From assembly GCA_964513075.1 (NCBI GenBank), contig CAZELR010000006.1, positions 1-64,000 on the forward strand: a stretch of 64,000 bases of DNA, given 5' to 3'. Origin of the DNA: DAOUBP01 sp964513075. Lineage in GTDB: Bacteria; Chloroflexota; Anaerolineae; CG2-30-64-16. The notes beneath the pieces were generated by a model. That model saw only the letters and a program-made list of their open reading frames with translations. It did not search any database and was not told where the DNA came from. The position numbers and the translations under genes are program-made. This document shows positions 24,674 through 32,853 of this stretch, piece by piece (position 1 is the first letter of the stretch; the number at the start of each line of letters is the position of its first letter).

Positions 24674-25227
24674 AGATTATGCATGATGACTATACCCTAT
24701 TGATGTCGCTGGTGCTGGATCGAGAGGCCATGCCGGTGGACGTGCAGCGATTAGAGGCGCATCTGCGCATCTGTCGCTCGTGCTCTGAGACGTGGCAGCA
24801 GTGGCAGATACTGGACCACCGTTTGGCTGCCTCTCCGATGGAAGCTCCACCGATTGGCTTGGCCGAGAGAGTAGTTGCCCGCTTGGATCATGTTGAGTTG
24901 CGGCGACGCCGCACGCGTTGGTTAGGCAGGGGCTTACTCGCCGGGCTGTTCGGGCTGGTAGGGGCCGTCGGTTTATGGGGAGGATTGGCATTCACCTGGT
25001 TTCATGCCAGCACAGGTATGCTCGCAGAGTGGGTTTTCGTCGTCTCACAGTGGATCAATGCCTTGCTCTTGCTCGGGCGCGGTGCCTGGGTGGCCGTCTC
25101 CAGCCTGGGCGCACCGACTCTAGCCGGCGCAGTGGGCTTATTAGCCTGTGCAACTTGTGTCCTAGGTGTGGTCTGGCTCTGGTTGGTCCCGCGCCATGCG
25201 CGCGTCTACGAATTGGCAGGAGGATAA
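24670..25227 (+). CDS. Membrane anti-sigma factor with zinc-finger (zf-HC2) domain
   Basis: This 185-residue protein has a cytosolic N-terminus with the ZAS-type motif H-x3-C-x2-C (LEAHLRICRSCSETW, about residues 31-45). Two to three hydrophobic segments follow, roughly 78-105, 112-135 and 145-170. It would hold the sigma factor inactive until a signal is sensed at the membrane. The start is GTG 24670, overlapping the sigma stop; ATG 24679 is an alternative. Confidence 0.85.
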   Translation: MKIMHDDYTLLMSLVLDREAMPVDVQRLEAHLRICRSCSETWQQWQILDHRLAASPMEAPPIGLAERVVARLDHVELRRRRTRWLGRGLLAGLFGLVGAVGLWGGLAFTWFHASTGMLAEWVFVVSQWINALLLLGRGAWVAVSSLGAPTLAGAVGLLACATCVLGVVWLWLVPRHARVYELAGG

Positions 25228-25230
25228 CCC

Positions 25231-26304
25231 ATGCAGCGCAGAGTAAGGCTTGTGATTTTAGTTCTTGTCGTTAGCTTACTGGTGATTGCGGTTCCGACCG
25301 CGTTTGCGCAAAGCGGTGGCGGCGACAAGGTCGTCTTTGATCAAGCATACACTTTGGAGGCAGGCACAATCTTGAACGGCAACCTGGCTGTCGTTGGCGG
25401 CAGCGTGACGTTGGAGCCAGGCAGCACGGTCGGCGGCGACGTCGTGCTTTTTGGTGGGCAACTAGTGGTCGATGGCGCCATCACGGGCAATGTTGCTGCG
25501 TTTGGTGGGCATGTTACCTTGGGCGAATCCGCTGTTCTGGCGGGCGATTTCACCGCATTGGGCGGATCAATCGATCGGGCGCCTGGCGCAACAATTCAGG
25601 GTGAGACACTGCTGGGCCTCCGCTCCCTTGATTTTGGCCGGCTGGGCATTCGGATCCCCGGGATGGATGTGCGTCCTCCGCTCGAAGGATCCATGCAGCT
25701 TGTGAAGCGCTTTTTTCTTTGGCAGTTGCGGACCTTTGGCACGGCGTTGCTCTTGGCGCTCCTGGGCGTAGCCGCGCTGCTCCTCGTGCCGAGAAACATT
25801 GGCCGCATCGCCAACGCGGCGGCCGCGCAATCTGCCGTGAGCCTCGGGATGGGCTTGCTGACCCTGCTATTGGCGCTGTTTGCAGGCGCGCTGCTATTGA
25901 TCGCTTGCGGGCTGGGCCTCCTGGTTTGGCTGGGACTGGCATCAGCGTTGCTTTTGGGGTGGATCGGTGTCGGATTGTGGGTAGGGCAGCGTTTGTTGGC
26001 CGCGCTGAAAGTTCGCACCGCTTCTGCGAGCCCCGAAGTGATCATCGGCATCTTCGTGATCACCGTGCTGGCTGAGCTGCCTTCTTGCATCGGTTTCTTT
26101 ATCTGGCTGCTCATCGGATCCATCGGTCTGGGTGCAGTGGTGCTGACGCGTTTCGGCAGTCAGTCAATGGAAACCGGCGCACCCGTTCTGGGCACTGCCG
26201 GCCGGCCCGCAGAAGTGAATGCCAGTGGGAGGCGGGAGGCCGCATCCGAACTGACGGATGGCACGCTGCCAGACGCTTCACCTGGAGGCCCTGATCCTTC
26301 TTGA
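25231..26304 (+). CDS. Bactofilin-like secreted/membrane protein
   Basis: This 357-residue protein has a signal peptide (RRVRLVILVLVVSLLVIAVPTAFA, first 27 residues). Residues 28-140 contain a beta-helical repeat series of the form 'GxxxGNLAVVGGSVTLEPGSTVGGDVVLFGG', resembling bactofilin/polymer-forming cytoskeletal domains, but exported. Residues 160-305 hold several membrane helices. The tail is polar. It lies 3 bp after the anti-sigma gene, so it is probably under the same ECF control and may serve the cell envelope. Confidence 0.75.
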   Translation: MQRRVRLVILVLVVSLLVIAVPTAFAQSGGGDKVVFDQAYTLEAGTILNGNLAVVGGSVTLEPGSTVGGDVVLFGGQLVVDGAITGNVAAFGGHVTLGESAVLAGDFTALGGSIDRAPGATIQGETLLGLRSLDFGRLGIRIPGMDVRPPLEGSMQLVKRFFLWQLRTFGTALLLALLGVAALLLVPRNIGRIANAAAAQSAVSLGMGLLTLLLALFAGALLLIACGLGLLVWLGLASALLLGWIGVGLWVGQRLLAALKVRTASASPEVIIGIFVITVLAELPSCIGFFIWLLIGSIGLGAVVLTRFGSQSMETGAPVLGTAGRPAEVNASGRREAASELTDGTLPDASPGGPDPS

Positions 26305-26331
26305 TCAAGTCGTGCCTCGTCTGCACTGCAC

Positions 26332-26389
26332 TTGACCTTCAATCAGTGGGCGGTTACAATAGCGTTGTTGCCCGGCTTTCGCCGGGCAA
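26332..26389 (+). promoter_or_regulatory. Promoter followed by start-site hairpin
   Basis: TTGACC (26332-26337), a 17-bp spacer and TACAAT (26355-26360). A perfect 9-bp stem with a TTTC loop (TTGCCCGGC at 26368-26376, GCCGGGCAA at 26381-26389) begins at about the predicted +1. A second CCCGC/GCGGG stem follows at 26395-26414. The transcript would thus start with a hairpin before ATG 26442. Confidence 0.6.
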
Positions 26390-26441
26390 GCTATCCCGCC
26401 CACTTTTGCGCGGGAAATCCAGGTGAGGTGCAGGGTCGGGT

Positions 26442-27323
26442 ATGCCCTATGATCGGAACCGCCTCGCAGGCGTGTGGGAAGATAGCGGCCCGCTGGTGCG
26501 GGTGCGTCTTACACTCAGCCGTACGCTTTGGCGCATTGGCCCTGCTTGGTCCGTACTGGCAGGGGCCTTGGTTTTCGGCTGGGCGCCCACCAGTGCTGTA
26601 GCGTTCTTTCGGCTTGTGGCGGCGGTTGTGCTGGGCGACCTCGCATGGGGAAGCTTGCGCCAGATCGTGCCTCTGGGGCCAATCGGGTTCGGCTCGCCGG
26701 ATGCCTCGCCCCTCATCTTGCCTTATGCCAGATCAGAAGCGCCTCTGACCAGGGTTCTGAATCGCTTAGCGCGGAGTTCAGGACAGCCCGCAGCTTCTGT
26801 CTGGCAACCGCTGATAGTCAGTTTGGCGTCGATCTCGGTTCTCAGTCTGTTGTTGGGACCTGCCGCCCTGGCTTTGTCTGGCGGCGTGGTATTGCTGGTT
26901 GCGCTGGCCTGGCTGCTACTGGTGAATCGGCACCGCTATCCGGCCTTGTGTCTGGCCCTGTTGGACGTTGCGGCCCCTTGGCTGTTGGGGATGTCCTGGG
27001 CCGGCTTGGGAACGTTGGCATCACGGGCCGCGCTGGGGCCGTTCACGCTGATGGCCGGTTTTACACTACTGCAGTGGGGCGTATATCGGGCGAGGCCCTC
27101 TGACGAGGCATCGCGCTTTGGGCTTTGGGCTGGGCAGGCTGCGGTCTTGGCGGCGCTTATTGCGACACGGCAGGCAGCGGCATGCGCTATCGTGGCTGTT
27201 CTATTTGTTCCACCTTCATGGTGGTTGCTCGGGCGAGACCGGTCAGGGTTGCCCAGGGCGTTCCCGTGGTGGTGGGCCGCTTTTGAAGTTGCCGCTTTGG
27301 CACAGATGATTTATGCGCTGTAG
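26442..27323 (+). CDS. Unknown multi-pass membrane protein
   Basis: This 293-residue hydrophobic protein has about eight predicted transmembrane stretches, with short basic loops (for example VNRHRY and GRDRSG). No family motif is recognised. It has its own promoter and precedes argF by 18 bp, so read-through into the arginine/CdaA block is possible. It is likely a lineage-specific integral membrane protein. Confidence 0.65.
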   Translation: MPYDRNRLAGVWEDSGPLVRVRLTLSRTLWRIGPAWSVLAGALVFGWAPTSAVAFFRLVAAVVLGDLAWGSLRQIVPLGPIGFGSPDASPLILPYARSEAPLTRVLNRLARSSGQPAASVWQPLIVSLASISVLSLLLGPAALALSGGVVLLVALAWLLLVNRHRYPALCLALLDVAAPWLLGMSWAGLGTLASRAALGPFTLMAGFTLLQWGVYRARPSDEASRFGLWAGQAAVLAALIATRQAAACAIVAVLFVPPSWWLLGRDRSGLPRAFPWWWAAFEVAALAQMIYAL

Positions 27324-27341
27324 CGCAGGGGGAGAACAGAT

Positions 27342-28274
27342 ATGGCACAGAAACGCGACTTTGTGAGCTTGGCGGATTATACCGCCGAAGAGTTGTGGCG
27401 CTGGTTGCGCCTGGCGCGCGATTTGAAAGCTGAATGGCAGGCCGGTGGTAACAGGCCGCTTCTCAAGGGCAAGACGCTCGGCATGATTTTCCAGAAGCCG
27501 TCGTTGCGTACTCGCGTCAGCTTCGAAATGGGCATGCGCCATCTTGGCGGCGATGCCTTGTATTTGTCTCCCACGGAGATCGGGCTGGGCGGCCGAGAGA
27601 GCGTGGCGGATATCGCTCGTGTGCTTTCGCGTTACGTAGATGGCATTATGGCGCGTGTCTTTGCGCATGCACACGTGATCGAGTTGGCGCGCTATTCGAA
27701 GGTGCCCGTCATCAACGGTTTATCTGACTATAACCATCCATGCCAGGGGTTTGCCGACCTGTTTACTATCTGGGAGAAGCTGGGCAGGCTTGAGGGCATT
27801 AAGCTGGCTTATGTGGGCGACGGTAATAATGTTGCGACCTCTTTGATGTTTGGGGGCGGCAAACTTGGCTTGCACGTCAGCGTGGGCACACCGGCGGGCT
27901 ACGAGCCTAGCGCCGCGGTCGTCGATCAGGCGCGCGCTTTTGCAGCAGAAAGTGGCGGCTCTATCGCTGTCACCAATGATCCGTTCGCCGCGGTAGCGGA
28001 TGCCCACGTGGTTTATACTGATGTCTGGACGAGCATGGGCCAGGAGGCCGAGAAGGCCGCTCGCGCCACGGCCTTTCCGCCTTTCCAGATCAATGCGCAA
28101 CTGATTGCTGCGGCTCGGCCGGGTGCAATCGTGATGCATTGTCTGCCGGCCCATCGCGGCGAGGAGATCACTGACGAAGTGGCAGATGGTCCGCAATCAG
28201 CCCTTTTTGACCAAGCTGAGAATCGCATGCATGGACAGAAAGCAATCCTGGCCGCGTTGCTGGGGCCGGCCTGA
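27342..28274 (+). CDS. argF: Ornithine carbamoyltransferase
   Basis: This 310-residue protein transfers a carbamoyl group to ornithine, forming citrulline in arginine synthesis. The carbamoyl-phosphate site is QKPSLRTRVSF (about residues 50-60), and HPCQGFADLFT and HCLPAHRGEEIT are specific to the ornithine enzyme. No other arg genes are adjacent. It has a ribosome-binding GGGGGAGAA and is probably cotranscribed with cdaA 25 bp downstream. Confidence 0.92.
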   Translation: MAQKRDFVSLADYTAEELWRWLRLARDLKAEWQAGGNRPLLKGKTLGMIFQKPSLRTRVSFEMGMRHLGGDALYLSPTEIGLGGRESVADIARVLSRYVDGIMARVFAHAHVIELARYSKVPVINGLSDYNHPCQGFADLFTIWEKLGRLEGIKLAYVGDGNNVATSLMFGGGKLGLHVSVGTPAGYEPSAAVVDQARAFAAESGGSIAVTNDPFAAVADAHVVYTDVWTSMGQEAEKAARATAFPPFQINAQLIAAARPGAIVMHCLPAHRGEEITDEVADGPQSALFDQAENRMHGQKAILAALLGPA

Positions 28275-28299
28275 CAACGGCAGTTGAGGAACTACCGCG

Positions 28300-29133
28300 A
28301 TGGCGCGTCTTGCCGCTCTGCTTGAGCAGCTCGTATCGGATGTCATCGGTGTTCTGCCCCAGTTTGGATGGGAGAGCGCCGTCGATATTCTACTGGTTGC
28401 CCTGGTCTTCTATGGCTTGTTCCGGCTCTTTCAGGGGACTCAGGCGGTAGCACTTTTGCGCGGCATCCTGTTTGTCTCGCTGCTTTTTGTTGTAGCAGCT
28501 AGCCGATTCACCGCGTTCGGCTGGCTGCTGCGCAATAGTCTGTCGGTAATTCTTGTGGCGATCCCTGTAGTGTTTCAGCCCGAACTGCGGCGCGCGCTTG
28601 AACGGTTGGGACGCACTGCACCCGGGCTGATGGGGCGGGGCGGTCGGGAGACGGTGGCGCAACAGGTAATCCATGAGGTCATCCAGGCTGTTGAGACTCT
28701 GGCGCGGGAACGGACTGGCGCGCTGATTGTTTTGGAGGGAGATACTGGTCTGGAGGAATATATAGAATCGGGCGAACGGATTGACGCAGGGGTTTCGGCG
28801 CGTCTGCTTTTGACGATTTTCTTTCCGGGCACTCCCTTGCACGACGGCGCAATCATCATGCGCGGAGATCGCGTAATTGCTGCCGGATGTCTTCTTCCGC
28901 TCACGCAGCGCGATCTGGCCGACAGTTCGTTGGGTACACGGCACAGAGCTGCGGTCGGGATGACGGAACAGAACGACGCGCTGGTCATTGTGGTATCGGA
29001 GGAGACGGGCATTATTTCCCTGGCGCGGGCGGGCCGGATTGCACGGCGACTGGATCCGCAGCGGCTCCGGACCATTCTACACGCCTTTTATAAACCGCGC
29101 CGCTTGTTGATGCGGGAACGTATGGATAGATGA
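28300..29133 (+). CDS. cdaA: Membrane diadenylate cyclase CdaA
   Basis: This 277-residue protein makes cyclic di-AMP from two ATP. Three N-terminal membrane helices (residues about 24-90) precede the DisA_N/DAC domain. That domain shows LHDGAIIM (DGA) near 181 and GTRHRAAVGM (RHR) near 215, the catalytic motifs. It overlaps the cdaR gene by 4 bp, the standard regulator pairing. Cyclic di-AMP controls osmolyte and potassium balance and cell-wall homeostasis. Confidence 0.92.
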   Translation: MARLAALLEQLVSDVIGVLPQFGWESAVDILLVALVFYGLFRLFQGTQAVALLRGILFVSLLFVVAASRFTAFGWLLRNSLSVILVAIPVVFQPELRRALERLGRTAPGLMGRGGRETVAQQVIHEVIQAVETLARERTGALIVLEGDTGLEEYIESGERIDAGVSARLLLTIFFPGTPLHDGAIIMRGDRVIAAGCLLPLTQRDLADSSLGTRHRAAVGMTEQNDALVIVVSEETGIISLARAGRIARRLDPQRLRTILHAFYKPRRLLMRERMDR

Positions 29134-30410
29134 GAATCTGGCTGTCACGACTGGGTTCGGCGGCCCTCGCGCTGCTGTTGGCTGGTATTGTCTGGGTCGT
29201 CGCGGTCCAGCAGGATTACCCGCGGCGCGAGTTCTCCCAGCCGATCATAGTAAGCCGCTCGGGTCTTCCAGAGGATCTTACGGTCTTTGGCGATATTTTG
29301 AACGAGGTGCGCATCGAGGTGCGCGCGCCCAAGGCGCGTTGGGGTAATTTGCAAGCCAAAGACTTCACGGCCTGGGTCGATTTGTCTGCACTTAGCGCCG
29401 GCGAGTATGATGTGCCGGTGCAGGTCCTGCCTCCAGATCCGCAAGTGCAGGTGACCGCCATTGACCCGCCGGTTATCCGGGTCCGCCTGGAGGCGCGTGT
29501 CGGGAAATCGCTGCCCGTGCAGGTCAACATCATGGATGCACCGGCCTACGGCTATAGTTGGACAACACCCGTCATTACGCCCACCCACGTGCTTGTTTCG
29601 GGCTCAGCGTCGTGGATGGAGCAGATATCGTCGGCAGTTGTAGAGGTCTACTTGGGGGGAGCGCGTACAGCAGTGGCGCGCACGCCGCGTGTTGAGGCCC
29701 GAGATGTCCAAGGAAACACGGTGAGTGCGGCCGATATTGCGCCACGAACCGTCAATGTCACTGTGCCGGTGACTCAGTTGCCGGGCTATCGCGAATTGAC
29801 GATTCTGGTGGAGCCTTCGGGCACGCCGGCTGACGGCTACACAGTAAGTTCCGTGCTGGCTTATCCTAAACTGGTAAGCGTGCAGGGCGATCCCTTGGTC
29901 ATTTCGAGCCTTAGCGGCTACATCACGGTGCCTGTCGACATCAGCGGCACAAGCCAGGATGTGGTCGAACAGGTGCCGTTGCATCTGCCGGAAAGTGTCT
30001 CCACATTGGGTACGCAGAGCGCGGAGGTCGTAGTTCGAATTGTGCCTATCACCGGCGCGTTGACCGTGCAACGACGCCCTGTCATTCAGGGCCTTGGCGC
30101 CGGCTTAGCGTACACGCTTACCCTGGATCTGGTGAATGTGTTCCTTACTGGGCCGTCGCCGAAGCTGTTGGCCTTGAGGCCGGATGCAGTGCCGGTGGTG
30201 TTGGACGTGACTGGCCTTGGCCCTGGCGTCCATGTTGTGGAGCCAAAGGTGCTTGCTCCGAGCGATATCAAGGTGGAAAGCATTTCTCCACAAACCGTGG
30301 AAATTACTATCGGTTTGTCGCTGACCCCAGCGGCATCTGCGCCCGGACGTGCGCCGCTGGGTGCACCTACAGCGTCAATTACATCTCCGGCGAAAACAGT
30401 TCGCCCCTGA
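29130..30410 (+). CDS. cdaR: CdaA regulator with YbbR-like repeats
   Basis: This 426-residue protein has an N-terminal membrane helix (ALALLLAGIVWVVAV) and then four or so YbbR-like beta-rich repeats (for example SRSGLPEDLTVFGDILNEVRIEVRAP and LVEPSGTPADGYTVSSVLAYPKLVSVQGD). It binds CdaA at the membrane and modulates cyclic di-AMP synthesis. A Pro/Thr-rich C-terminal tail (APGRAPLGAPTAS) follows. The start overlaps the cdaA stop by ATGA. Confidence 0.88.
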   Translation: MRIWLSRLGSAALALLLAGIVWVVAVQQDYPRREFSQPIIVSRSGLPEDLTVFGDILNEVRIEVRAPKARWGNLQAKDFTAWVDLSALSAGEYDVPVQVLPPDPQVQVTAIDPPVIRVRLEARVGKSLPVQVNIMDAPAYGYSWTTPVITPTHVLVSGSASWMEQISSAVVEVYLGGARTAVARTPRVEARDVQGNTVSAADIAPRTVNVTVPVTQLPGYRELTILVEPSGTPADGYTVSSVLAYPKLVSVQGDPLVISSLSGYITVPVDISGTSQDVVEQVPLHLPESVSTLGTQSAEVVVRIVPITGALTVQRRPVIQGLGAGLAYTLTLDLVNVFLTGPSPKLLALRPDAVPVVLDVTGLGPGVHVVEPKVLAPSDIKVESISPQTVEITIGLSLTPAASAPGRAPLGAPTASITSPAKTVRP

Positions 30411-30424
30411 ATCGAGGATATCCG

Positions 30425-31801
30425 ATGCGAATGCCTGTTGTGGCTTTGGTGGGCCGCCCTAATGTCGGGAAGTCCACATTCTTTAACCGTATCACCGGTG
30501 AGCGGCGCTCTATTGTAGAGGATGAGCCCGGCACTACGCGTGATCGGCTTTATGGGACCGGTGAGTGGAATGGCAGCCCATTCATCATCATCGACACGGG
30601 TGGTCTTGACATCGCTCTCACTGATAAAACACCGGGCAAGGGCGATCAACCGGGGTCGTTAGGCCTCTCATCGCGTGATTTTGCGCGCGAGATTCGACAG
30701 CAAGCCGAAGTAGCGATTGCCGAGGCTGATGTGGTGCTGTTGTTGGTTGATGGGCGTGATGGGTTGACGGCGGCCGATAGGGACGTAGCCGATGTGCTGC
30801 GGCGGTCCGGCCGCCCGGTCGTGTTGGCGGTCAACAAGGCGGATAACGAGGAGCGACGGCAGGCCGCCCTGGAGTTTTATGAGCTCAACCTCGGCGTGCC
30901 GTATCCGATCTCGGCTTTGCACGGCACCGGAACGGGTGATCTGCTCGATGCAGTTGTGGCCGATTTGCCTCCCGCACAGGAAGAGGAGGCGGTTGACTCG
31001 GTGCGAATCGCGATCGTCGGCCGTCCCAACGTGGGTAAGTCCTCGCTGTTGAACGCCCTGCTGCAGGAAGAGCGTGCGATTGTCAGTCCCATACCCGGCA
31101 CAACGCGGGATGCGATCGATACCGAGATCGCCTGGGAGGGTCAAAAGTTGACGCTGGTGGATACGGCAGGGATCCGGCGGCGCGGCAAAGTGGAAGTCGG
31201 CGTCGAGAAATATAGCGTGTTGCGCTCATTGGGCGCAATCCAGCGAGCGGATGTCGTCCTGCTACTGATCGATGCCACAGCGGGCATCACCGCGCAGGAT
31301 ACGCATGTTGCGAGCTTTATCCTCGAGGCCTATAAGAGCGTGGCGGTAATCATCAATAAGTGGGATGCGGTCGAGGACAAGGATACGCACACCATGAGCC
31401 AGTTCAGCGAGGAGATACGTCAGAAGCTACGCTTTATGGATTATGTGCCTTTGCTGTTTATCTCGGCCTTGACACGGCAGCGGGTTAGCAAGGTGCTTCC
31501 GTTGGCGGTATCGCTCGCCGCGCAGCGCCAGATACGTGTGCCGACCTCTGAGCTTAATCGGCTATTCCGAGAAGCGATGGTCGCGCATCCTGCGCCGAGT
31601 CGGCGGGGAAAACCCCTGAAGCTGCTATACGCCACACAGGCCGAGGTCGCGCCGCCTACGTTTGTGCTGTTTGTGAACGACCCGGAGCTGGTGCACTTTA
31701 GCTACAGTCGCTTCCTGGAGAATCGCATTCGCGCCGTCTATCCTTTCGAGGGGACTCCGATACGCTTTCGTTTCAGGCGGCGCGAGTCGACGGATTCATA
31801 A
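30425..31801 (+). CDS. der: Ribosome-associated GTPase Der (EngA)
   Basis: This 458-residue protein carries two tandem GTPase domains, which is unique to Der: GRPNVGKSTFFN at about 10-21 and GRPNVGKSSLLN at about 199-210. Each has a DTxG motif (IDTGGLD, VDTAGIRRRG) and an NKxD (NKAD, NKWD). A KH-like C-terminal domain ends at VYPFEGTPIRFRFRRRE. It is needed for 50S subunit assembly. It lies 14 bp after cdaR in the same operon. A short insert (TDKTPGKGDQPGS) sits after the first switch region. Confidence 0.93.
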   Translation: MRMPVVALVGRPNVGKSTFFNRITGERRSIVEDEPGTTRDRLYGTGEWNGSPFIIIDTGGLDIALTDKTPGKGDQPGSLGLSSRDFAREIRQQAEVAIAEADVVLLLVDGRDGLTAADRDVADVLRRSGRPVVLAVNKADNEERRQAALEFYELNLGVPYPISALHGTGTGDLLDAVVADLPPAQEEEAVDSVRIAIVGRPNVGKSSLLNALLQEERAIVSPIPGTTRDAIDTEIAWEGQKLTLVDTAGIRRRGKVEVGVEKYSVLRSLGAIQRADVVLLLIDATAGITAQDTHVASFILEAYKSVAVIINKWDAVEDKDTHTMSQFSEEIRQKLRFMDYVPLLFISALTRQRVSKVLPLAVSLAAQRQIRVPTSELNRLFREAMVAHPAPSRRGKPLKLLYATQAEVAPPTFVLFVNDPELVHFSYSRFLENRIRAVYPFEGTPIRFRFRRRESTDS

Positions 31802-31863
31802 GCTTCGTGTAGCAATAGAATACAACACAAAGCTTATCTTGATTCAAAAGAGCAAATTAGGCT

Positions 31864-32808
31864 ATGCGAAGTGTTAGGGCTTTTCGCAACTGGAGCCGCG
31901 AACGTTGGCTAGAATTGGTATTGCTGGCTGGCTTCTTCGCATTACTTGTCTGGCTCGGCAAAGTTGTTGCTCCGTATGTTGCCCCTTATGTGCGCGTTTT
32001 ATTACCTGCCCGCAGTGAGAGATTTGTCGGTGGGGAAGCGTTCGCACACCTTGAGGCGCAGGTAGCTTTCGGCGCACGGCCTACCGGGTCTGAGGCAAGT
32101 CGTCAAACGGCTGACTACATCGTGACGCATCTGACGAAGCTGGGCTGGCAGGTTGAGACGCAGGAATTTACTTATCGCGGCGTTGCGGCGCGCAACATCA
32201 TCGCCAGGGCGGGTGATGGGCCGGTGGCCATCATCGGCGCGCATTACGATACGCGACGGTTGGCCGACAATGATCCCAACCCCGGTCTGCGCCAGGAGCC
32301 AGTTTTGGGAGCTAATGATGGAGCCAGTGGTGTTGCTGTGCTGTTGGAACTCGCACGCGTCCTGGATCAGAAACGATTGCAGCACGAAGTGTGGCTAGCC
32401 TTCTTCGACGCAGAAGATAATGGCCGTCTCGATGGTTGGGAATTCACGGCCGGATCCACTCAGATGGCCAGCACGTTAGCCGAGCGCCCAGAGTTGGTCG
32501 TTGTTGTTGATATGATCGGTGACGCCTACCAGCAAATCTATCGGGAGCAGACTTCAACCACGGAACTTACTGATCGCATCTGGAAGATCGCAGCCGACCT
32601 TGGGTATGAAGAGTACTTCATACCCAAGGAAAAATACAGTATGCTGGATGATCACACGCCCTTCTTGCGATTAGGCATTCCAGCGGTTGATTTGATCGAT
32701 TTCGATTATCCGTACTGGCACACTACCCAAGATACGCCGGACAAAACGTCGCCCAGCTCATTGGAACGCGTAGGGCGAGTCTTGGAGATCTTGCTGGAAG
32801 GCCAATAG
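31864..32808 (+). CDS. M28-family zinc peptidase, membrane anchored
   Basis: This 314-residue protein has an N-terminal membrane segment (LELVLLAGFFALLVWLGKVVAP, about 15-37). The M28 metal ligands are GAHYDTR (His), GANDGASGVAVLLEL (Asp), DAEDNGRLDGWEF (Glu), DMIGD (Asp) and DDHTPFLR (His). The pattern also resembles glutaminyl-peptide cyclotransferases, so either an aminopeptidase or a cyclotransferase is possible. It would act on the outside of the membrane. Its stop is 45 bp before hflX. Confidence 0.82.
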   Translation: MRSVRAFRNWSRERWLELVLLAGFFALLVWLGKVVAPYVAPYVRVLLPARSERFVGGEAFAHLEAQVAFGARPTGSEASRQTADYIVTHLTKLGWQVETQEFTYRGVAARNIIARAGDGPVAIIGAHYDTRRLADNDPNPGLRQEPVLGANDGASGVAVLLELARVLDQKRLQHEVWLAFFDAEDNGRLDGWEFTAGSTQMASTLAERPELVVVVDMIGDAYQQIYREQTSTTELTDRIWKIAADLGYEEYFIPKEKYSMLDDHTPFLRLGIPAVDLIDFDYPYWHTTQDTPDKTSPSSLERVGRVLEILLEGQ

Positions 32809-32853
32809 CTTTGGCGGAAGAAGCGAAGGAGCGCAACTATCGCATCACAGATT

